64,000 bases of DNA from the NCBI RefSeq assembly GCF_021347895.1, contig NC_067123.1, positions 2,620,149-2,684,148 on the forward strand, given 5' to 3'. This DNA comes from Acanthochromis polyacanthus. Taxonomy: Eukaryota > Chordata > Actinopteri > Pomacentridae. The stretch's first letter is position 1. Each line of letters starts with the position of its first letter. Of the stretch, positions 56,167-64,000 are shown piece after piece. Both the position numbers and the translations under genes were made by a program. The notes below the pieces were generated by a model. That model made no database searches, was not told the DNA's origin, and saw nothing but the letters and a program-made list of their open reading frames with translations.

Positions 56167-57480
56167 GTGATCCTAATCTTTGGATAGCACCGTAATGATC
56201 GGATCTTCGCGTCCAGCCCTAAAAGCCTCTGCCCCTTTTTTTCTCTGATTTATTGGTTGTTAGAAACTCCGGTGAGGGTTATTACAGGCCGACATTATTG
56301 CTAAGTAGGAGTTTTAACTTCCTACAAATAATTCCCTCTGCTTTGTTTGAAACCGCACTTGTAAACGGTTTAGCTATAAGTGGGACCTTCTGAGCTCAGG
56401 ATCCTCAGATTGTGTTTTCTCTCACATTTCGTGGTCGTGCTCCACAGCGTGCTCTGGTTTCCATCAGCGCCGACGTTTGTGTGGATTCCTTTTGTTGTTT
56501 TCCCGTGGTTACAACACAATTACACAGATTTCAGATGGCATGATGTAGTGAAATATCGCCGTAATGAAGGGAGCTTGAACGGGCTGTAATCATTCCCTGC
56601 TGCCTTCATAATTTGGGCTCTGTGGATGGAATATTCTTTCTGTCCTTTCCAGGGCAGCGCTGGTGTTTCCTGTTCTTTCCATCCTCCAGAGCTCCCCTTC
56701 ATGGGTGTCATTCAGCGTGAGGGGTCTTGTTTGCGGCCTGTTATGTAAGAAGAGGAATCTGATCTGTAATGGCTTGCACTCAAACACAACCGCTAATAAG
56801 ATTTTTGGTGGGCAGTAATCACTTCTGCTTCGGTCTGCCAGTGCGGTCTAATACAAGACACATGTACGAAGCTGTGTAAACAGGGGAGCACATGCCGGAG
56901 AAAACCTTCCTCCACATCCTCCGACCGCTAAAACAAGCATTTATTATCTCAGATTGGTTTGCAGCAGCGCGGCGTTTAGCGGAGGAAGCTGAGAGGTCGG
57001 GCCGAGGCGGGAACGACTCCGAGGGAAGCTTCGGGATTCTCTGTTTGGAGAAACACCACGCCGCCTTCGTTGCCAGGAAAACACAGCGATTCCTTTGTCG
57101 GGTGCCAAGGGCGTTCACATGGCCATTTATATGTAAATAGAGCAGTCGCACAAACGCATACCTCTCTGCTCTCTCAGCCTACCTTCCTGTCAGAGGCAGC
57201 TCGTAAACAAACGCTCTGGCCTCTCCTCGTGAGCCTCGGTTGCTGTGTTTCTGCTGGCAGGGTGCCTTTGTTTTGCTCCACGGCAGCGCTGGGTGGGGAG
57301 GCGTTATGTAATGCGTGGCGTGTGCCTGGATGTGGAGAGAAGAAGAAGAAGAAGCAGGGTGTGACTGTAGTAACACACACACATGATGACATAATCCGCT
57401 GACCTCCGTGGAGTGTTCCCGGCATCGCTCCGTGAATTTGGGAACCACAGAACATCCTCTTTCACCCTCCATTAGCGTTT
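56167..57480. promoter_or_regulatory. Possible conserved non-coding block(s)
   Basis: Repeat-free sequence with rich word content, for example TAATGAAGGGAGCTTGAACG, ATTTATTATCTCAGATTGGT and TTCACATGGCCATTTATATG. It looks like deeply conserved intronic or intergenic regulatory DNA of vertebrates. A GAAGAAGAAGAAGAAG run (57341-57355) and an ACACACACAC run (57375-57384) occur near the end. Open frames on both strands overlap here without any domain, so coding is not supported. Regulatory function is inferred. Confidence 0.3.
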
Positions 57481-58150
57481 CTGCAATCTAGGACAGAACC
57501 GCTCCCACCGGTCTCTCTTCTAATGTCATATGCGGGACACGGAAACCTCCACGGGTTTGTTTTAATCCAGTTTCCATGATCGGGGGAGGCGGGAAGACGC
57601 TACAGTAGTGCTGGGCTTCTCTGTGATTGTGTAGAAGGCTCAAAAAAAACAGCTGATCACTGGAGGTTAAATGAAACTGAGCAGGTAAAAAGGCTCAGAA
57701 TGCAGTTTGAATGATGGAAAGTAATGAGAAGAATGGGCAGAAAGACTTCAGGGTTGATCTGACCTCACTGTTAATCCTTAAACATTAATAATTTAGTGGT
57801 TTGAAAATGGGTAAACTGGTAAAGCCTCTGCCAAGAAAGCTTTCAGGTTTTCTGTGTCTAATGCTTGGAATAAATTACAGCTTGTTCTACTGAATGAGTT
57901 CAAAGTTCTGGTAAAATCATTACAGTCTAACCGGTCTGTGTGCAAGTGCTGGGACTACCATGGTTAAATAAATGCTAAATGAAATGTTTAAAGTATCAGG
58001 AGATGAGGAAAATAGATTGCAGCCTGTCTTAGTGTTTGGATGGAGCTTCCTGTCCTGCTGTCTCACTGCTGAATGATCTCATTCAGATTTTATCTGTTTT
58101 TAGTGCTTTTATTGTGTATTTCTGATTTTATTTGCCTTGTTCTGGATGTG
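57481..58150. other. Single-copy sequence
   Basis: No feature is recognised. Confidence 0.35.
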
Positions 58151-58505
58151 GGGCTGTACAGTAGTGGTTAGCACTTTCACCTTGCAGCAAGAAGATCCCC
58201 GGTTCAAATCCCGGCCTGGGATCTTTCTGCATGGAGTTTGCATGTTCTCCCTGTGCATGCGTGGGTTTTCTCCGGGTACTCCGGCTTCCTCCCACAGTCC
58301 AAAAACATGCTGAGGTTAATTGGTTACTCTAAATTGTCCGTAGGTGTGAATGTGAGTGTGATTGTTTGTCTGTATATGTAGCCCTGTGACAGACTGGTGA
58401 CCTGTCCAGGGTGTCCCCTGCCTTCACCAGAGTCAGCTGGGATAGACTCCAGCACCCCCCATGACCCTTGTGAGGATAAAACGGTGGATAGAGGATGGAT
58501 GGATG
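58151..58505 (+). mobile_element. tRNA-headed SINE, complete copy
   Basis: The best SINE copy in the window. The tRNA-like head has an A box (TAGTGGTTAGC, 58162-58172) and a B box (GGTTCAAATCC, 58201-58211), the internal RNA polymerase III promoter. The body holds TGCATGTTCTCCCTGTGCAT, CTTCCTCCCACAGTCCAAAA, AATTGTCCGTAGGTGTGAAT and GACCTGTCCAGGGTGTCCC. The tail is GGATAGAGGATGGATGGATG. It is a retroposon relative, not a functional tRNA gene. Confidence 0.92.
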
Positions 58506-58894
58506 TACAGTCTGTGGCTGTATAAATAAAGTTGGATTGGATCTCTGCAGCTCCGTGTTGTATAAAGGCATCTGGTTTAACTTTAGCTAGAGTGTTCAAA
58601 CGCCAACACAGGCTGGAAGCTGATTTCTAGCAGAGATGCTGCAGGACTTTTCCAACACCGTGTGATGAACTTTATGGCTGATGCTCTGAGTGTAAATTGT
58701 TTTTAGAGGCGGTGGTAAATACTGACAGATTTTAGCAGCTGGATTAACGACAGTGAACGAGTTTCTCTGTCATGTAGATCAGCTGTGATCATTCAGATGT
58801 TTAACTGCTGTGATTATAACAGGTTTAATGCTGAGTTCAATGACTTTAATGCTCTGAAGAGAAACTTTAATCACCTTCTTATTTTTTGATATTT
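58506..58894. other. Single-copy sequence
   Basis: No feature is recognised. Confidence 0.35.
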
Positions 58895-58941
58895 GATTAT
58901 TCGGCCAAGGAACGGCAGAGTTATGGGATGATTGGCATATA

Positions 58942-58975
<34 letters not shown>

Positions 58976-59413
58976 AGCAACATTACTTAACAACAGACTA
59001 ATGGATTTAGATGAAATTTCCATAGAAGCTCAGAAATGACACAAGGACCAAGTGATCAGATTCTGGCAGTGATGCAGCTTATAGTCTGGATCCATGAATT
59101 AGTTAAAGATTTCTGTATCGTTGCCAGATAGCAGCACGGCGTCACTGTAACCATGACAACCAGTGAACACTACATCAGCTGATTGTGATCCTACTACAAA
59201 TCCACCTCTGAGGACTTATCAGGACTTATCCATCAGAAATGATCCAAGGAACAGCTGATTAAACTGTGGGGGTGTTTCTGAGTCCCATCAGTTCCTGCTA
59301 CATATTTAGGTCACGTGATCCGGTATCCGTACATAACGTACACATGCAGAACACACACCTGTACTCAGAGGAAGGTCATTTAGTTTGTGGGTACATCTGT
59401 GTTAAATGATACC
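58895..59413 (+). mobile_element. Dispersed TCTG-containing element, copy 2
   Basis: Matches 26235-26815 almost base for base outside the microsatellite: GGCCAAGGAACGGCAGAGTT at the start, then AGCTCAGAAATGACACAAGG, CATCAGCTGATTGTGATCCT and TCATTTAGTTTGTGGGTACA at the end. Its TCTG run (58942-58976) has only about 8-9 repeats, against about 23 in copy 1. Confidence 0.78.
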
Positions 59414-60581
59414 GTGATTTCTGCCACACATTTTTTCCAGATTTCATCCTTTGGAAATGATGCGACTGAGCAGTGACTAAAAACGCTCTGAGTTCTTTTC
59501 CCGTTTATAATCACAACGATCTGGTGTTTACTTTATCTGGTTTTCACATTTTAATACAACCAGGCTTGTTTTAGGGTAAACTTCAAGTATCAGTGGTTCA
59601 AAAACAGTTTTATAAGAAAATAGAAAAGCATCCTCTGTGTGATTCATCCCAACAGTAACTCTATTTTTATCTGTTAGCCCTTTAACGCTGATCGTCATGA
59701 ATTCACATCATTCAGACGGCAGCAGAGAATCCATTCCCCCAATGCTGGTTTGTACCTAGGAACCTTTCAAAGCTCTGGTTTCTCATAGGACTGCTCAGAG
59801 TGGGACCTGATTATGATATATCTGTTATTACATATCTACTCTATGTGCTACAGACAAACTAACAAACTCCACTTTAATTTAGAATCATCTGGAAAGCAAA
59901 AACACAAATAATTATGATTTTTTAAATATAATTGTAAACAAATTCAGGTGTCAGGGGGTTAATGTGACCGACTCTCGGTTAAGGAAATCTTTAAATTTTG
60001 CATTCCTACTCGGTCTTTATTAATTAATTAAAATGTCCCTCATTTTTAAAGTTTACGTTAAAGCATGAATAAACGTGTGCTGGATTCCACACGCCTCCTC
60101 CCTCACACGGTGACCTGTAGCAGCAGCAAACAGAGGGTCGACCTCGTCCTTCCTCAGTGAATAACCTGTTCACACCACGCTGAGCCGGTCTGTATAATTA
60201 ATATTGATTAGGGCGTCTCCTCCCACACAGCCCACACACAAACAGCTTCTTCACCTGCTGGCTGCTGGCTGCTGATTGTGACATATGAAAGGCCTGAGCG
60301 GGGGGGATCTGTCTGCCCCCAGGGGTGTAAACGGCATCTGAACATGCTCACGTTAAACATGCTGCTCCTGTGGGGGGGCGTGTCTGGTTGTTTCTGTGTG
60401 CGCCCCCTCCATGATCACGGTAGTTTCCATAATGGAATCGTGCACTCTCTCTGCTGTGGAAGAATGTCTGTTTTTCATTTGAGAGAGCTTCATCGTGCTG
60501 CAGCCGTGTGGGAAGCATCCCGCTATCATTAGCTTCACTCAGTCCTCTGAGCTGAAAACTGTTTCTGCTCTTGTGTTTCAG
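59414..60581. other. Single-copy sequence, possibly conserved upstream of a candidate exon
   Basis: 60270-60581 is repeat-free and moderately GC-rich and ends in a pyrimidine-rich tract (GTTTCTGCTCTTGTGTTTCAG). Such well-kept intron flanks are common next to regulated exons, but conservation is not tested here. Confidence 0.3.
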
Positions 60582-60635
60582 ATAAAATCGAAGAGGCGCA
60601 GAAAGAGCTTAAAGACCCCAAAGGCCCTCAGAAAG
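60582..60635 (+). CDS. Candidate 54-nt internal exon, product unknown
   Basis: The acceptor tract TTGTGTTTCAG and the donor AAAG/GTAAGA are both strong. Length 54 nt is a multiple of three, so it could be a cassette exon. In phase 1 it encodes KIEEAQKELKDPKGPQK, a charged, helix-prone peptide, after a codon completed by AT. In phase 0 it encodes the very basic IKSKRRRKSLKTPKALRK. The third frame stops at once. Phase 1 fits the leftover G of the candidate exon at 23146-23191, making GAT (Asp). I recognise no protein family from either reading. Confidence 0.45.
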
Positions 60636-61674
60636 GTAAGAGATCCTGCTTCCTCCTTCACTTCACTGCTTTCTACACTTTCTCTTCACCATCTGTAGCT
60701 GAAAGAGTCGGACAGCAGCTCACAGTTATTTTCATTTTCATTGCTTGATTAATCCACTAGGTACTGATATTGAAAAAATGGTGAAAAAATGTGGAGTGAA
60801 GCCCAGAAATAACATCCTGTAAAGCTGTGATTAGTCCGTGAGCAGGAAAGAAAGCAGAAAATATATTACAGTTAAGAATCTGGGATCACAGGCTTTTAAA
60901 AGATGTACAACTAAATCTGAATAATTAAACAAATAACAACTCATTGATTATTAGTTTCAATTCTAAGACAATATTAGTATAAAAGCAATTTAACATCAAA
61001 TAGTTTTTCACTAAAATTAATTCAGTCTGATGTGTTTTTTGTTGTTTTTATGTATCGTCACTGCAGTTGACGGCTAGTTTAATGAACAGTGTTTATACAT
61101 TAATGAAGCTGCCTTTAAGAGGAACATTAAAAATATGAATATTGGTAAAAATAAGCCGTTGCTGTGATGGAGGTGGGGTCTGGGCTTTTTGCTGCTGTCT
61201 GCATTATTTCAGTTTTTGCATCGAGCTTGTTTTGAACGCCTTCAGCAGCGTCCTGTAATCAAACTGAACTTTAATGGAGTTTGAATGTTTACATTGTGTA
61301 ATCTTTCCTCTGTTTGTAACGGTGTGCGTGGACGTGTGCAGTGATGTTTTTACTGTACTAAGGCATGACTAAACGCATGCAGAGCGGCTCCTTTTGTTAA
61401 GTGGGCTGTTATGTAAGTGCATCCAAACAGAGGAGCCAGCTGGGATAAGCCTCGCCTGAGAATTAACCTGCAGCTTACCTCATCGCTGCAGCGTCGGCCT
61501 TTTGAAAACACCCTGCTTGTTTGCGGGACAGTAAATGGGATTGGGTGGTGACACTGAACGGCTGATGATGTCACTGCTGCCGGCCCGGTTAAAGGTTAAT
61601 CCCCATGACAACCATCCTGATAATTCTGTCAGCTCAGCCACAGTAGGTCACCGAGAGATGGCCGTTATTTTACT
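60636..61674. other. Single-copy sequence with a possible conserved non-coding block
   Basis: 61370-61625 has the repeat-free, word-rich look of conserved non-coding DNA (AACAGAGGAGCCAGCTGGGA, TAAGCCTCGCCTGAGAATTA, GGTTAATCCCCATGACAACC). No second exon is recognised. Confidence 0.3.
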
Positions 61675-62470
61675 TTAACCCTCCTGTTGTCCTCATTTAT
61701 GGACGGAAAAAATGTTGTTTCCTTTTCTGATAAAAATCCAAAAAAATTCAGCGAAAAATAAATTAACTGAATTTCTGAAAATTTGGAAAACTCTCAGGAA
61801 GAAAATTCCAACAATTCCTTAAAAGTTTCCCTCAAATGTTTTATTTAAAAAAAGAAATCCCCCAAATTTGACAAGAAAATTCTTGTAAATATTTTTTAAA
61901 AATTAGTAAAAATCTTCCAAAAATATCCTAAAAATACCTAAAGTGATTCCATATGTATCACTAAAACGTCTAATATTTTCTTTAGGAACATTCACATAAA
62001 AATCAACCAAAATCCAGTGAAATTCGCTGGATTTTGGTTAATTTTTATGTGAATGTTCTTAAAGAAACACTTTTTTTAACTTTTCTTTCTTTCCTCCAAA
62101 AAATGTTCAAAATTGATTCTCTTTTTTGTTTTGTTTTGTGCCGTTTTTCAAAAAATGAGTAAAAATTAAAACTTTCTCTCTTCTTCTTGTTTCGTGTCGT
62201 TTGTCTAAATTTGTTGTTTTTTTGTCTGACTTTTGTCATTTCTCTCAGGTTTTTGTCATTTTGTTGCCTTTTTGTCTTGCTTGTTTTTTGTCTATTTTTG
62301 TGGTTTTTTTGCCATTTTTTGGCTCATTTTTGTCTTGTTTTTTTTGTCATTTGTCTCATGTTTTTGTTGTTTTGTTTCCCAAAAATATTCAAAATGTGGA
62401 CATCAGAAGTTTCACATTTTCAAACTTTAAAACGGGTCAATTTTGACCTGCAGGACGACAGCAGGGTTAA
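61675..62470 (+). mobile_element. TTAA-type palindromic element, copy 5, with a T-rich insertion
   Basis: Starts TTAACCCTCCTGTTGTCCTC and ends CAGGACGACAGCAGGGTTAA, with TTAA on both sides. The central hairpin lies at about 61985-62060. Its tip reads CCAGTGAAATTCGCTGG, which still pairs through one T-G (wobble in RNA). About 270 bp of TTTTTGTC / TTTTGTTT simple repeat (62112-62385) is inserted in the 3' part, making this copy about 290 bp longer than copies 1, 3 and 4. Confidence 0.9.
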
Positions 62471-63130
62471 ACATGCGCTCATACAGCTACAGGAAAATAT
62501 GAAGAAAAAGGTTTTTAAAGGTGCAGCCTCAGCGGCTCGTAGACACGAACAGATGTTTGTTTGTGAAGAAGAGCGAGTGGTGAAGTCATGGAATCTCCTT
62601 TAAGACTCGCTGAGCGGTGAGGAGGAAGAGCAAATCCTTCTCCACGTCTGTGAGCAGCCGTTCATACAAATGCTCTTTGTAAAGCATATTTCACAAAAGG
62701 CTGTTTTAAAGAAACCCCAGTCTTTGTTTAGCGGCCGTGCTACATGTGCTGTACGTGTTTTAAAGTGTCTTGCTGCGTGTTTGCGTTGAGGATGGATTAA
62801 CTTACGTAAAGACCGGGCGTTCCTCGGTCTAATTATGCCAGAGGCCTTGAAGGAACCCTGACCTCATCTTGGGAAATACCTCCACCAGCCAGGAAACAGT
62901 GACAGGGCACTGCTAAGCCTTACGCAACATGTCCTTAAAAACACGGACCGCAGGCCAACCTGAGGACACGGCCGCGCCCTTTTGAAAACACCGCTGCTGT
63001 TACAGAAATGCAGCTTCGTGTCTATACCTTTCATTTGTTTGTTGCGTTTTCTCGTCGGCCCCGCTGACATTTGTGAAGAACAAGAAAGGGAGAAATGATT
63101 GTTTTCTTATATAATGAAGCGTGGGCCCAC
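62471..63130. promoter_or_regulatory. Possible conserved non-coding block
   Basis: Repeat-free sequence with words such as GTTCATACAAATGCTCTTTG, AAGACCGGGCGTTCCTCGG and TAATTATGCCAGAGGCCTTG, resembling conserved vertebrate non-coding DNA. No open frame has domain support. Function is inferred from appearance only. Confidence 0.28.
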
Positions 63131-64000
63131 ACGGTGTTAGTCACACAGCAAATAAGGCACCGTTATGGAGATGTAGCTGTAGCGTGGATCACCATCAGGC
63201 TCCAACAAAAGGAGAGAGTGATGAACTGATGGAAGCACAAAGCAGAACAACTCAGCTTTACAAGGACTCTGTTATAAAACAACCACAGATGTTACAGTTC
63301 TGCATAGTAAGGCCAAAAACCACAAACCTGAAGACTTACTGACTTTATGTCTTACACGGTTAATTCAAAGATGACTTTTCTTTGTATTTCAGAGTTGTGC
63401 TGTTGGTAGAACGTCGCTGAAAGTCAGAGTGGTGACTGCAGATAGAGGCGTCTGTATCAAACATTTTACTGCACCTGTAATCCTTTAAAAATTATTATAA
63501 ATAACAGTAATCAGGAATACGGTAATGAGTCAACACCTAAAACGTGAGAAAGATTGTATTTCTACATATTGATGCAGAAACCAGCGTAGATTTATTTTAT
63601 AATAACACAACTAGATTTCACAGTTGAGCTAAAATAAAGGTCGTAGAATTAGGATGCACTCCTTATGTAATAACACTTGCTGGAGCCAATATTAACATTT
63701 TTCTAATTATCTGTTTTTTAAACCGATCCCTGATAGAATAAACTAATTTAAAAATGCACTTCTTTGGGCACACACTATCTGATTGGTTATGCATTACAAT
63801 TAGTAGCCGAAAAAGACTAAAAAGGAATCATATTGGTCAGTGGTTAATTTTAATTCTAATCTATTTTACTTTATTCTAAAACATTGTCCTGACACCGAGA
63901 GACAAATCCAACACCATGTCTCCAGTTTGCACTAAATGCTTTTAAAGAAAATGTGACTTTAAAATACATAAAAGTATTATAATTACACCCGATAATTCTG
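63131..64000. other. Single-copy, A/T-rich sequence to the window end
   Basis: No exon, repeat or RNA gene is recognised. Confidence 0.4.

Noticed and set aside
58151..58230. tRNA gene
   Set aside because: A and B boxes are present, but the segment is the head of a SINE with a long unrelated body and a GGATGGATGG tail, and it lacks a tRNA 3' half.
62187..62603. 138-codon frame near the right end
   Set aside because: It covers the T-rich insertion and 3' end of a TTAA-type element, so the hydrophobic peptide is a repeat artefact.
1..64000. Endogenous retrovirus or other integrated virus
   Set aside because: No long terminal repeats, primer-binding site, or gag, pol or env motifs were noticed. 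All mobile elements seen are DNA transposons, a SINE and unnamed short elements.

Overview
This is vertebrate nuclear DNA, most likely from a ray-finned (teleost, probably percomorph) fish. The evidence is the mix of mobile elements: decayed Tc1-like transposons, hAT elements with 8-bp target duplications, short TTAA-flanked elements, a tRNA-headed SINE with A and B boxes, and a short element whose ends carry the CGTTCAAAAGTTTGGGGTCA motif known from many fish genomes. There are no operons, no bacterial-style genes, no rRNA and no free-standing tRNA genes. Family and taxon assignments rest on recognition from memory, not on a search.

Layout. Positions 1-24000 are dominated by tandem arrays: an old TCCAAAATGAC-type repeat (1-960), a 52-bp minisatellite (1121-2426), three blocks of one T/G-rich repeat superfamily (2990-6420, 9640-11990, 12850-14960), an A/T-rich array (8242-8882), a 40-bp array (17275-17725), a 53-bp array (19386-20823) and a second T-rich array (21090-23135). 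Positions 23800-30700 hold nested mobile elements: an hAT inside a SINE, and an hAT inside a Tc1-like fragment that itself lies in a gap of another Tc1-like relic. Positions 31500-45000 hold an 80-bp array, a decayed complex repeat (34831-37400), a 47-bp GC-rich minisatellite (40934-42205), an imperfect palindrome of about 0.9 kb (42893-43788) and a 42-bp minisatellite (43837-44729) that grew from the end of an hAT element. From 45 kb on, tandem arrays are rarer. The sequence there is mostly single-copy, with scattered TTAA elements, SINEs and blocks resembling conserved non-coding DNA.

Protein-coding content is very low. Nearly all long open frames are by-products of stop-free repeat arrays. 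Only three short candidate exons are defensible, all on the + strand: 23146-23191, 45471-45520 (a possible first exon behind CpG-rich DNA) and 60582-60635. I do not recognise the product of any of them. The simplest reading is that the window lies in large introns and intergenic DNA of one or more + strand genes.

The most interesting observations are: the 42-bp minisatellite seeded by a transposon terminus, with its two-copy progenitor still visible at 24465-24561; the long palindrome directly beside it; a family of TTAA elements with a large central hairpin, preserved with a wobble pair in one copy; a perfect 21-bp stem-loop at 48518-48579; and candidate exons whose reading phases fit together.
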